From assembly GCA_030734395.1 (NCBI GenBank), contig JAUZTG010000029.1, positions 3,100,001 to 3,164,000 on the forward strand: DNA of 64,000 nucleotides. Reading direction: 5' to 3'. Position numbers and translations under genes: made by a program. Under the pieces are notes generated by a model. It saw only the letters and a program-made list of their open reading frames with translations, ran no database searches and was not told where the DNA came from. Of the stretch, positions 44,717-56,520 are shown in pieces (positions within the stretch are counted from its first letter, which is position 1; each line of letters starts with the position of its first letter). This DNA comes from Sarocladium kiliense. Taxonomy: Eukaryota; Ascomycota; Sordariomycetes; Hypocreales; Sarocladiaceae.

Positions 44717-45651
44717 CTATGGCACTGGAAGCTCCAGCCCTGAGAGAGGCTGGAGCCCTCGATTTTTATTCTTCCTATCCTCTTGCTTCTTCATGCCCGG
44801 GGGAAATGAGGACGTAGATACGGTGCGTGAATCAGCCGTGTGACGGGAGATGCTTTCAACCATAGAGTAAGAGTTTGGCTTGGACGTTTTGTCGTCGCGT
44901 GAGGCGCCCAAGGCGTGCGATGTTGGCGACTGAGGATGCCGATTTGCCTCACCGATCGTCGCAGCGACCTCTTTGGTTGCCCATTTGAATTCATGAGTGG
45001 CGGAAGTGAGCTGTTGTGGTGCAGATGTCAAAGCCTTCTCAAAGTCCTCATCGTACTGCTGATGAACAGAGTTATCCACGTGGTTCAGAAATAATGACGC
45101 AGTATTCCACTGCCTCTGATACTCTGCACAGCTCGGCACATCACAGACCAGATTCCGAAAGGCGATCATGCGCTCATGAAGCATCTTCCCAACCACTCCT
45201 CTGATTCGCTCGAAATATGCGCTGCGCTCTTCGGCGGTTCGGTGCACTGCGCTGCGGTTGTGGCTCGTGAGAGTGTGTAGTGTGCTGAGGGCCTCGTTGT
45301 ACTTCGGGCAGCATTCTTCTACGCAGCTGAATGTTTCTGGCCGCCTGTCTATCCAGTCAGTGTAAGAACTTATCGTTGAATATCAGGGGCGACTTCCAAT
45401 TCTCTGTGCCATGCTGCCCGGATGTGCCGTTGCAGAACCGGTCTCGCTGCAAACTCCTCCTCACAGGCACAGACGTATGGGCCATTGTGCCAATCCTCCT
45501 CGTGGCGTGTGCACTCTTCCACTGCGTAGAAGACCATGCCATCGCAAACATGGTGAGGACAGCTGAATACTTGTGTATCTCCGTGGCTCTCGCCAATGTC
45601 ATACCCCGGTGGAGGGTCGCTCCGTACCTTGATTTCCGAACTTGCGCTCAT
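44717..45651 (-). CDS. C2H2-type zinc-finger protein with an apparent one-base frameshift
   Basis: The first frame (ATG 45651) encodes two fungal-style C2H2 fingers: FSCPHHVC followed by ECTRHEEDWH, and VCACEEEF followed by LQRHIRAAWH. It ends at TAA 45370-45372. The adjacent frame carries straight on with TDWIDRRPETFSCVEECC, a third Cys/His unit ending SHNRSAVH, and about 175 further residues to a stop at 44717. A one-base change near 45380 would join them into about 311 residues. No GT-AG pair gives the right phase without deleting the third Cys motif; one intron, from a GTCGCC donor to an acceptor before a Tyr-Asn codon pair, would do so. So this is a recent pseudogene, a sequencing error or an unusual splice. 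Function is unknown beyond probable nucleic-acid binding. Confidence 0.6.
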
Positions 45652-46621
45652 TTGTAAGAGATGGCGTCGGTAGAAGGTTTGGCGTCAGAAAGAAGGACGA
45701 GAAGAATTATGCAAGGGCAACTCAATGCTAAGATGGAAAGAAGAGAGCGAAGAACTATCGAAATTGGATGTAAGACTACATGACGTGTGGGAGTAAGGGC
45801 ATAAAGGAGTACCTAGACCTGGATATGCCTTAGAAGTAAGTTCCCAGAAAGTCGACCAGCAGCAGATCAAACGCAGACTTTAAATCCAAATCGGTCGAGT
45901 ATGATGTGGCATACGCTGCAGCAGTCCGCCCCTGATTCATCAGGTCCGGTCGCCTGAACGGCCGTCATTCACATACAGCTGATGGCGACGGCCTCACCCT
46001 ACCAGCTAACTGGCATGCCTTAACAAGACTCATCTCTTCTTATGAACCAGACACATTGAGTTACAGGTACGGACGAAGCAGCAGCATTTATAACCGTCTA
46101 TCAATAGTAATACAACACATCCCGACCGACGCCGGTGCTCCTCGTCTTTTCTCCCATCCCCTCCCACTCGCAGTGCCCAAGCCCGAGATTCAAGACCAAA
46201 GTCGGACGAATGAATCCCCCTCCCCGCTGCTGTCCATGCCAGCTTCACGGTTACGCCAAGCGATCAAACGTCTCTGATACCGTTGTCTCCATCCTCCCAG
46301 CTCCCAACATCCTTCTCCTGGGCCGAGGAAAACACAAGGAAGTAAAGAAAGATAAGGCAGCAAACCATCAGTCCAATCCATCCAGGGCGTTGGAAGAGGA
46401 TCAGCCATCTGGATCCAAGGTAAATATATGACAAGGGCAAAGATGAGCTGCAAAAAGACGAACGAATGGCATTAGGTCCGTTCTCCAGAACCGTACAAAA
46501 ACCCCCGCAATTTTCAATCCGTTTTCGCCTTTAGGTGATATGTTGTGTGTATTTGGTTGTACAGTCGCTTTGATCGAGGTACTTCTCTGGCCTCGCATCC
46601 AAGTTGACGAGCATGACTTAC
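45652..46621. other. Spacer between the zinc-finger gene start and the INO80 3' end
   Basis: Contains the zinc-finger gene promoter and probable INO80 3' untranslated sequence. No gene supported. Confidence 0.4.
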
Positions 46622-49600
46622 TCAGATCATGCCATCTGCGACAGCCAGCCTCTGTTTCGCTGTCTTTGCTCGCTTGCCTCCTTTAATGCGGACCTTCTTC
46701 CCCTTGGCGTCACTCTCGGCCGGCGTTGCTGTGCCAGACAAGCCACCCTTGCTTCCATCATCGAAGTTACCCTCACCTGTGAAATTTTAGTATATTGCAA
46801 CTTGTAAACGTCCGTGGCGATGAGTACTCACCCTCATGATACATCTCATCCAGGCTGGCAGGCGCCTCGGCCTTCTTGCGCCTGCCACCTTTCTTCTTCT
46901 GCTTGTCGAGTTCTCCAGACTCAAGCATCTCCTTCTCGCGACGCTCGATCATCTCAGCCTGCTCATCATCCGCCAGCCACATGGCAATGTCGCGATTACG
47001 GTTCTCGGGAGCACGGCGACCAGAGAAGTCGACGCTGGCACCGCCACCCTGGATGACGACACGTTGGACTTCTTCCTTCTGCATGGCTCGCTTACGAATC
47101 CGCTCTTCGATCGTGCCTCGGGTGATGAGACGATACACCGTGACTTGTCTGGTCTGACCCAATCTGTGGGCTCTGTCCATGGCCTGAGAGTCGATGGTTG
47201 GGTTCCAATCAGAGTCGTAGAAGATGACCGTGTCCGCAGATGTAAGGTTGATACCAAGACCACCGGCACGGGTGGACAGCAGGAAAATGAAGATTTCCGG
47301 GCGAGTCTGGAAGTCGTGTACGGTGTCTCGTCGATCTTCCAGCTTCGTTGAACCATCCAGACGGCAATATTTGTAATTGCGGTATGTGAGGTATTCCTCC
47401 ATCATGTCAATCATGCGAGTCATCTGGAAGTACAATAGCACACGGTGGCCCTCATTCTTCAGCTTGAACAGGAGCTCGTCCAGCTTGGCGAGCTTGCCAC
47501 TGTCCGTCACGAAGCGTTGCATAGAAGGTACAGCGATGTTGGTGAAACGGCGTTTCTCGTGGTCCGGCTCGGGCAAAGTCTTGTTCACCGGGTACAGCTC
47601 GAATGGTACCTTCCCAGTGACCAGGGCTTTCTCCTCGTGGAGAGCCGGTCCGTACAAGGTCCTCCGCATCGGCACATTGAACATGATGTTATCACGCTCC
47701 TGGCGGCTGTCGGGGGTCGAGCAGGAGACTTGAATCGGGGGTGCGGAGGCCTTGGGTCGCCCAGCCTGCTCGAGACGGTCGAGACCAGTCTCGTGCAAAT
47801 CGGCACGCCCCACATTCATGAGTTTGTTCAGGATCCCGTCCCTGGTGATGTCTGCGAGGGGTTTGCGGTCTTCTCGGGCGCGTATCTGGAACAGGGCGTG
47901 AGCTGGGGTGAAGTTCTCTCCCTCCTCATCATACGCGATCTTGAATTGCGCGAGACGATTGCGCTTCTGGAGCTCATTTGTTGCACGTGTGAAGATGCTG
48001 TTGTGAGTGGCCTGATAGACCTCGTTGGCGGAAACATCGGCAAAACGCAGCCATGAGAACGCCTCGGATCCCTTAGTGCTCGCCAGAACATTCTCGGGTG
48101 TCCAGATATTCATCATGTGGCTTAGAGCTTTGTTTCTCCAACCAGCCTTGTCGTTGTCCCTGCCGGCTCTGTTCAGTCGTCCACCTTCGGACCAGACCAG
48201 GGAAGGAAGCTCGTAGTCAATCAAGCTGCGTGTGGAGTAGCCGACGGCGACATTGTTGCCCTCCCTGACAAAAGACGCAGTTTCTGCGAAGTAGCCAAAC
48301 GAGAAGGGCGATGTGACCTCGGCACGTTCGAAAAGGTCGGGGTGGTTGCACACCTTACGGAACTGCATGACAAGGTTCATCAGCTGGCCCGAATCCTGCT
48401 CATCACCCATGGTAGCCTTCTCGACGAGATCCATGATGTTGATCTGGTTGCGGAGGTTGCGGTAGTATGCGCGCTGCCGGTAGGTGAGGTCACAGAAGAC
48501 ATCCAGCTCAATCTTGTCACCAAGTTCCTTCTGCACGTGCTTCTTGACACGCCGAAGCATGAAGGGTTTGAGAATCATGTGCAGACGCTTCAGCTGATCC
48601 TCATTAAGTTTGGTGTTACTCTGAGCGTGCGACTCAATGTCCTTTGAGAACCACTCGCTAAATTCATCGTGCGAGTCGAAGAGCGAAGGCATGATGAAAT
48701 GCAGCAAAGCCCACAGCTCCTGCATATTGTTCTGGATCGGCGTACCAGTAAGCAGCAGTCTGTTACGGCAGTGGAAGCCCAAAAGACTCTTCCAACGAGA
48801 GCTCTGCGAGCTCTTAATGGCCTGCGCCTCATCCAGAATCATGTACTGCCACCTCATTTTCTGGAAGTAGGCCACATCAGAGACGACCAGTTGATAAGAC
48901 GTAACACAGACATGGAAGGGGGCGTCCTTGCGGTACATTGAGTGCTTGCGGTCCCAGAACTTTCGCAGCACCTTACGGTCGGGTGCACTGCCCCAGTACG
49001 GAAGGATCTTGAACTCTGGCACGAACTTGGCGATTTCTTGCTGCCAGTTGTGCAGTGTCGAAGCAGGGGCGACGACCAGGAAAGGACCCCAGACATCATG
49101 CTTCTCAGCCAAGTAGGCCATGACTGAAATGGACTGGATAGTCTTACCCAGGCCCATTTCGTCGGCGAGAATACCGTTGATGCCTTGCTCGTACAAGTTG
49201 ACCAGCCAGTTGAGACCCTTGAGCTGGTATTCTTTGAGTTGAGCAGTGAGAAGCTTCGGTTGCTCGATCTCAACGTCGCCCATTCCAGCCGGATTCTGGA
49301 AGTTCATTTCGCCTTCCTCATCCATGTCCAGGCTTTCATTGTTGAATGCACGTGCTTTGGCTTGCGCCTCTGCGATAGCATTCTGAGCATTGGCCATCGC
49401 GGCTGCCTGGAGATTCGACTCGTCTTCGTCATCGAAGTCAAGGTTCTCGAAGTTTGTAACCTTGCTAGAAACAGGACCAGTCGGTTCCGCAATAGACAGC
49501 TTGTTCTGGGGGACTTCCCTGGCGTCTTTGGCGACATCGGGGTGGTCTGTACTGCGCTCGACCTCGTCTGTCTTGATCTTCTTCCCGATGAAATGAGAGT

Positions 49601-52555
49601 ACAGCTCAGTCTGGGAGATGAGGAAGTTGAGCTTCCGCTTCTGGCGAGCTGATTCGCGCTCGGCTTCCTCCTTGCGTGCATTCTCAATCTCCTGCTTCTC
49701 TGCAGCCTTCCGCAGGTCTCGCTCTTCACGTTCGTTGCGTTTCCAGAAGCCCATCATGTCACGCATGACACGCTTAGCACGAGCCTGGAGATCTTTGGTG
49801 CCCTTGTTGGTGCGCAATTGCCAACGCTTGGCTTCCTTTGAGGCAAGAATGGCAGTCTTCTTGAGGTTGGAGGCCTTCGTAGCATAGGAGTCGACGGCAA
49901 GCTTGAAGGTCTTGTTGACATCCTTGCGGGCCATGTCGCGCCAAATTTGGTCGTAGATCTGGTTGTAGCCTTTGGTGTTGAACTTCTTGTCCGGATCAGC
50001 GACCTCTTCGACCTTCTCCTTGGCGGATTCCTGTTCGGGTTTCTCTTTATCACCATCCTTGTCCTTATCCTTTTCTTTCGACTTGTCCTTGTCTTTATCT
50101 TTGGACCGTCCCTTGATCTTGATGCGGACCTTGCCCTCTTCGCGAGGCGGCAGCTCCTCACCGGCATCAAGAGCAGCCTGAGCAGCCTCTGCAGAGTCTT
50201 TCTCAGCCTGCTTCTGCTCTTTGGACTTCTTGGGTCGCGAGCCTGCCTTGCCCTTGGTCTTACCCTTGGGCGTATCGGCATCAGAAGCCTGGAAGCTGGA
50301 CAGGGCGCCACCGTCGAAGCTGACATCAAGATTCCTGGCTGGGCCCTTAATGCCCTTCTGAAGAATGAGCTTCGTCTGCTGGGCCTTCTTGCTGGCTCGT
50401 TCAGCGTCGCGGAGGTGCTTCTGGCGTTCAGTCTCGTCTGCAGCAGCATTGGCTCTAGCAAGTGCAGCCTCCTTCTGCTCCATGGTGACCGCCATGGACT
50501 TTTCTCGGCGGCGCTTGCGCTGCATGTCCTTCTTACGCTCCTTCTCGGCATACAACTCCTGCTCACGCACCTCTTGAAGCGCCTCGTCGTAGAAAACGTC
50601 GTCATAGCGACGCTTGCCGAGGTCAGCGTGGGCAGATAGCTTCTTTGCCATCAGCCTTGCGAAATCATCGCGTCGCCAGCGGCTATGTGCAACATCGAGG
50701 TCTTGCAGGTGACGATGGCGCTTCTCGGTTGACTCTTCATAATCCTGCTTTGGGAACTCCGTCGGGTCAAGCTTGGATGCATCCTGGTCAAGCTGGGCTT
50801 CTGCCCTCTGGATCTTGCGCTCCATTTCAGGCGACCAAGTTTTCTCAGGCTTGGGCTGGCCGTTTGCTTGTCGCTTTGAGGGTACACGAGCAGAAGGGGA
50901 ATCCTTTCTTGAAGATGCCCTGCGACCAGTCTTGCCGCCTTCGGCATCTCTGATGTCAGATGCGCGACCTTTAGTAGATCGCCGACCACCACGCTTCTTG
51001 ACGACCAGCTCTGGCTCGCGTGCATGGGAGCGATCTGCATCGGCCTCGGGATCAGTCTCCGTCTCAGCATCGCGCTCGATCATCCTTTTCTTGGATTTGA
51101 GCTTCTCGGGCTTATCGAGGCTGTCGAGCCCATCGGGCTCATTCGTCTTCTCTCTCTTGACGATGCTATCGTCTAGCAACTCGGTTTCCTTGTCATCATC
51201 GCGCTTGCCTTCTCGGTCGGGAATGGGGGAGGGCGCTCGAGGCTTTGGGGCTGGCTCAGCGCTCGACAAGATGTTGGAGAACGACATGGGATCCGCGGAT
51301 CGGCTTGCAGGCTATGAAATAATTAGCATTGAGGGTTCCCGATTTCCTGTTGCAAGATCTTGTGAGCACTTACAGCTGGGGTGGATTTGGAAGGCGGAGA
51401 TGAGGCCGTGTCGGGCTTGCCCAGCGGCGGTAATGCCGATGTGCCATTAGTGGAGGCACTCATGGTGGATGGAGCAGCATGCCTCGAGGTCGGTGATGCC
51501 AGATGAGCAGGCCTGCTTGAGGGGCTTCCTGACGCGACCGGAGGATTCGGGTGCGAATGTGAGAGCGGGCTCAGTGGGCGATTATAGGATGACGGGCGAG
51601 GTGAAGAGTAATTGCCGTTGTAGTAAGGCTGGGCCTGCTGATCGGTTGGGTAGGCGTAAGGCTCACGGCTCTGATAGAGGGTTCTTTGTCAGCGATGAAC
51701 TTCCGGTTGGTGGGATGCGTGACGGAAAAAGGGAGGTGTTGCCCAACGGTGGAGCGGCGTGGTTTTTGGTGGTCCTGGTGTTTGGCAGTCGATTCGTGCA
51801 AAGGATGAGGCTAGTAATCCTCGTCTTGATGGCAGGGGGTGGGAAAGGGAAGACATGAAAAAGTAATTGCACCCAGGCACAGTGTGTTGATGATGGCAAA
51901 TACGGTCTGATGATGCACTTGCAACACCAGTAATGAGTTTCTTCCATTGACAGAAGCTTACCTTGGGAGTGGTCGCCTGAGGCGGCGCGTTGTGCCAGGA
52001 CGAGTCTGAGACCCGTCGCTCCTTGGTCGTGTCGGTTGTGGGGTCGTAGAAGCTTGTCGTGGCCGAAGTCTTGTCGCGAGCGTGATGAGGCTCTGCCGCA
52101 CCGCCCGGTCGCGTCGAAGGGTAGTAAAGGTTTGGAGGATTCAGGGGCGAGACAGGATTGCCTTGATGATGGTTTGATCCTGCGCCCATCACGGGGGGAG
52201 GCAGGTTTGGTGCGACCGGACCGCCCGATGGAGCCTGTGCAGCCGAGGCTGGCGATGTTGAAGCCATGTAGGCGGTTGACCTTGGCGGCGAGTGATGTTG
52301 GCCGGGCGGAGGAGGCGGTACCGAGCCGTTGTTTGGTGATCCAAAGCTGGGGGGACGGAACTCTGTACGTGTCGGCGAGCGTAAGCTGAAGCCTGGTGGA
52401 TGATGCGAGCTTCCAGGGACGGGATTCAGCACGTCGCGGCGCTGAGGGTGTCTGTCGCGCGCATCATCTTCGCCCTGCGGCCGTTGCAGTACGGTCGAGT
52501 GAAATCGACTGCCGCCACTCGCGCCACTGCCGCCGGAACTATTGTTTGCATCCAT
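46622..52555 (-). CDS. INO80: INO80 chromatin-remodelling complex ATPase
   Basis: Four exons (52555-51962, 51670-51374, 51311-46832, 46776-46622) give 1,841 aa. Residues 1 to about 300 are disordered and Pro/Ser-rich, and 306-700 are charged (Lys/Glu). The DBINO domain lies at about 725-870 (IYDQIWRDMARKDVNKTFKL...AKRVMRDMMGFWKRNEREER). The Snf2 ATPase follows: LKEYQLKGLNWLVNLYEQGI, ADEMGLGKT at about 1012 (Walker A), DEAQAIKSS at about 1124 (DEAQ box) and LLTGTPIQNN. A long insertion of about 250 residues typical of INO80 separates the lobes. Lobe 2 contains SGKLAKLDELL, LSTRAGGLGINLTSADTVIF and DRAHRLGQ with QVTVYRLITRGTIEERI. The tail is basic (KKGKKVRIKGGKRAKTAKQR type). It slides and spaces nucleosomes and exchanges H2A.Z. 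The last intron and exon add 51 conserved-looking residues ending in MI. Confidence 0.97.
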
Positions 52556-55448
52556 AGCTCAGGAGTGAGGCCGATGATGATGTAGTTTGTGACGGTTGAT
52601 GGTACAGCGCGGAGGGATGGGAAGCGACCTGCGCGAGGTGCCGGGATGCGTTTCCTGGACCTATGCGGATACTGGCGATGGACCCATGTGCACGTTTTGA
52701 TGGGAAAACGGTTGTCAATGTATAGGTCGGGAACGCGGCAATTCTTGATGGCTCGGTCGGCGTCAACACTGCGGTACGAACGAAGGAAATTTCGTCGCGA
52801 CGGTGACGGAATGCCGCGATGATGGCGGTGATGGTGTTGATTGTGGTGTCACAGGGCGATGGGAGGATTTAAAAAGGAAGATGGGTGCGTGACGTGGAAA
52901 AAGAAATCGCGTCCCTCGGGGGATGGAGAGTTTGCGGTGATTGTTGCCGCCTGGCGATGGTGAAGGCTGGAAGCGAAAGGCCAAAAGGGCGTTCGGGGAT
53001 AAGAGGCTGCAGGCGAGGCCGCGTCGAGAAGGGGCCAAGCAAGCAGTAAAGCGTTGGTGTCGTCGAAGACGTCGAGACCTTTGGTGGTGCTAGTGGTTTG
53101 CTGACACCGTGGATCCAATTGCGTGCCTGGGTGAAGCACGGGCGATTGGAGGTGGAAACCGGACCAGGGGGTGTCAGTGCTGCGGCACGAAGGAGAAACC
53201 CCCAATGGAGAGGATCGCGATGGTGTTGAGGCAGTCAGTGATGCGTCGTGGGATTTGGGATGCCGATGAGATGGAGATGGTAGGGCGAGGGATGCAAGGG
53301 GTGCAGGCGACACAGGACACCAGGGGCTGATAGATGAGGGACTGTGGTGGGAGGAATTGAGGGTTATTCGGGGGCTTTGGGGTGCTGGTGCGGGAGCTGG
53401 AGCTGGAGCTGGTGATCCGGATGTTCCCTCTATTTCTGGTTCTGTCGCTCTACCGACTGACTTTCGTCTCACTTTCCACCGACACGGGTCGCTTCACTGT
53501 CCAGACGCGACACTGATGAACCTGTCGCTGCCTGCAGAAGCAAAGTTTTCAATAATCTCTATTCACTATGACATTTGAAAGGCAGTCTTTGGACTCGACA
53601 ATTTACTTCGTGTTTTTGACGAGAATGAGTCGTGCCTCAGCCCATCGACCCTGGGTGTCGGACACGTCGTGCACACGGAAATGGGGGATTCGGGTGCGAC
53701 CATCATCATCCGCGTCGCTGGACTTAGCGTGGTTCGAGAATTGGCACTTGCGGATTTCTGGAGGAGAATGAGTAAGCAGACTGGCATTCCAAGCACAAGT
53801 CACGTGGCTGTGATCGTACCCTGGACATGGATCGAGTTTGGAAACTTAGAGAGGGAATCAGTTCCAGCATGTCCGATCCACGATATCACAATGTCGGCCC
53901 CAATAAGGTATTAGACTTTACTTCCGACTCCGTCGAAGTCCTACAAGGTTTAATTGAGACTTGCTCCAGATTTGCATGTGCGCAAGTATGCCTTCACTTG
54001 ACTCGGTATCTGGACTGATACCAAGTTCCATCACGTGAACCACCTCGCTCTGTTTCCGAATTCCACTTCCGCTAAGCACCGCGCAGCCCAGCCACGACGC
54101 CACATTACCCTGGCCTCGAGCAAACAACCATAACGAGGTATCACCTCCGCGAACTGATCCATCGCGAAACCGCGTAAAGTGGGCGAGCCAGGGTGCGGGC
54201 ACGAGGGATTAGGATAAGGTGGCAAATCGCGACCCCGTCCAAAAGTTCGTGGGAGGGGAGACACTCACAGGTCGTGAGGCTCCTCCGAGTTGATGTGGAC
54301 CTGACACATGTCATCGCCTCAATCAAGGAGGGAGGACGGGATGTTCGACGTACTGCCAATGCTGCTCGCTGTGATCTGCGCGTTCGCTGCACACTCTCTG
54401 TAACCCTTCCCGCGAATAAATCAAACCACGGCCTGAGTGACGAATTTGACGCCAATCTGCTTTCTTCTCTAGCCTACGTCCAGCGATACGTTCAAGACAT
54501 ATATCGTCCCACGTTCTTCCACCCCATCTCATCCCATCTTCCCCCTGGTTTGAGTTTGTGGTTCGTAGCGGATCACCCGCGTTGGCACATACAAACCAGA
54601 GGCTTCTTCATCCTTCCCAGAGCCCACTGCTGCCAGGCACGAGGCACGTCACGGCATAGCGAGTGGCAATAACGACCGTTGCCATAATATTTCCTTCGCT
54701 ATAGTCACTATTGTTAGGATTATTCTCTCTGTTTCAGCCCTTTTCTCTGGTTGACCAAGCCTTGGGTGGTGCTGTTAAGCTGGGTCGCCGCCCACTATCG
54801 ACGGGGTCCCCAAGGGCACGATGTTACCAGCTCGCCCACAGCGGCGACATAACCACCACCAAGAAAAACATATGCCTGCACACACTTACATAGCTCAACA
54901 TAGGCAAAGAGAGTTTGCTTCTTTGAAAAAAGTGATCTGCACGAATTGATCAACATTCAAATGACACACCATCCAAGCAAAACAGGGCCTTGTGTCCCCT
55001 CCAAGCCACCCAACCAAGTTGTGGCAGAAACCTGGCGGCTGTGGCGTGCACCATCCCACTGACGTCAGGTTGTCCACTCACCTCACCCGCCCTGCCAGGG
55101 TTTCTGGCCGACTCACACGCAAGCCATGCGGACAACTTTCGTCAGCGAGCAGAACGAGAGCTGATGATGAGGCGAAGGAGGGGGAGGGGTAATGAGATGT
55201 GATCCAGCTATGATGATGATTGGGACCCCAGTTGCCCTGATCGTGCGGAAAATGATATATATCGAAGCTCCCCTCGTCTCGTTTCTAGAACTCTCTTAAC
55301 CCCTCGAAGACAACAAACTCTGAATACCATCCCTCCCATCCACTATTATCGCGCTCGCTTCTCTGCTTCTCAAACGTCCCTCACAAGACCCCCGTCTCTA
55401 CCACCACAACTCTTCCAAACTTCTCACCAAACCGCTTCTTCACTCATC
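52556..55448. other. 2.9-kb spacer upstream of INO80 and of the NTF2-like gene
   Basis: No supported gene. Open frames on both strands between 52763 and 53578 are low-complexity shadows of GC-rich DNA, including a GGAGCT hexamer run at 53392-53413. The right end is the NTF2-like gene promoter. Confidence 0.4.
55254..55262 (+). promoter_or_regulatory. TATA-like element of the NTF2-like gene
   Basis: An ATATATAT run lies about 190 bases before the ATG at 55449 and is followed by a CT-rich leader. The distance is long, so this is a weak call. Confidence 0.25.
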
Positions 55449-55865
55449 ATGCCTTCCGATCCTCATCCCGGGTCCATCATGGCCCGCAATAAGGAAGACA
55501 CCATCGAGGCCGAAACCCTCTTCTGGCGGGCCCTCTGTGACAAGCCCAAGACTATCCGCAAATACATCGCCGATGACTGCGTCATGACCCAGCCAGACAA
55601 CAGAATCTACTCCGACGCCAGCGAGCCTTCTCTCGATGAGTACCTGGACGATTACCAGGCCTGGACAGCCTACAAGATGCACGACGACCCAGAGTTCGTC
55701 GAGATTGACATGATGAGCTCTGCTATTACTTATCGTGTCACTGCATGGAAGAAGAAGGGTGATAAGATGATCCCCACTGAGGCGCTTTGCTCAACTGTCT
55801 GGAGGCAAGGCGCTGGTGGTGACTGGAAGTGCTGCCTTCACCACATGACGAAGATCCCTAGCTGA
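55449..55865 (+). CDS. NTF2-like (SnoaL/DUF4440-type) small protein
   Basis: A single exon, 138 aa. The pattern is a helix with a hydrophobic face (EDTIEAETLFWRALCDKPKTI), a DDCVMTQPDN strand, then the curved sheet typical of the NTF2 cone: VEIDMMSSAITYRVTAWKKK, MIPTEALCSTVWRQ and DWKCCLHHMTKIP. The ALCSTVWRQ...W...HHMT ending is characteristic of the DUF4440/SnoaL-like group. Members range from ketosteroid-isomerase-like enzymes to simple binding folds, so no reaction can be named. No signal peptide is present, so it is probably cytosolic. The long CT-rich leader suggests strong transcription. Confidence 0.82.
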   Translation: MPSDPHPGSIMARNKEDTIEAETLFWRALCDKPKTIRKYIADDCVMTQPDNRIYSDASEPSLDEYLDDYQAWTAYKMHDDPEFVEIDMMSSAITYRVTAWKKKGDKMIPTEALCSTVWRQGAGGDWKCCLHHMTKIPS

Positions 55866-56520
55866 TTCAAGAGGTCAACGGAACAGCTATTATCGCGTGT
55901 TCGATAAGGAGTTTAATGGGTTGTTGTTATTCTTGCTGCTTTCCAGCTTGGAGGCGTTACACTTGTTATTTCATGCATGCAGAGGGCGTTGATGTCCTGC
56001 AGAGTCAAAAGCTCTTGTACTACTCTATGCCGTGTATAATCTAATCAATTCTCCAATTTACTCAATTGTGCCCAAAAAGACAGTATCCCGCATCTTCCGG
56101 TGTGTAGCGTGCTGTCTAGACTAAGGTGTTTGTGCTCATGTCCACAGTATTCCGTCATATGACGAATTCCAACCACGTCCAATTTCACGGCGCTTTCAGC
56201 TTAGGGAGATATGCATAATTTATCAAATCCAAAACCAAGAATCGCAATTCATGTAAGTCTATCTTCATGCCTAGTTCCATTCTCATCCTTCAAGAGAGAG
56301 GCACATCACGCTTCTATGCTGTGTGGAAGCCGCTCAACGGCATCTTCTCGAGACGGGGCGGCATAAAATCACTTTTCTCGCCTATCAACACCCTACGGTG
56401 TTTTTCCAATCGGCAGATCCCGTGTGATACATCATGCCTCTTTCTATGTCCGCCCATGGATGTCTCGTCTATAAGGTCATTTCACGTGTCGTTGTGCTCC
56501 CACATGCCGTCTCCCCAAAA
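55866..56520. other. Convergent spacer
   Basis: 3' ends of the NTF2-like gene and ARB1. Nothing recognised. Confidence 0.4.

Noticed and set aside
49947..50639. Leucine-rich 230-residue plus-strand frame
   Set aside because: It is the antisense shadow of the Lys/Glu-rich region of INO80. The hydrophobic look is a complement artefact.
52849..53472. 207-residue Pro/Ala/Ser-rich minus frame upstream of INO80
   Set aside because: Composition follows GC-rich repeats (GGAGCT run). No domain, no splice link to the INO80 start at 52555, and INO80 is complete without it.
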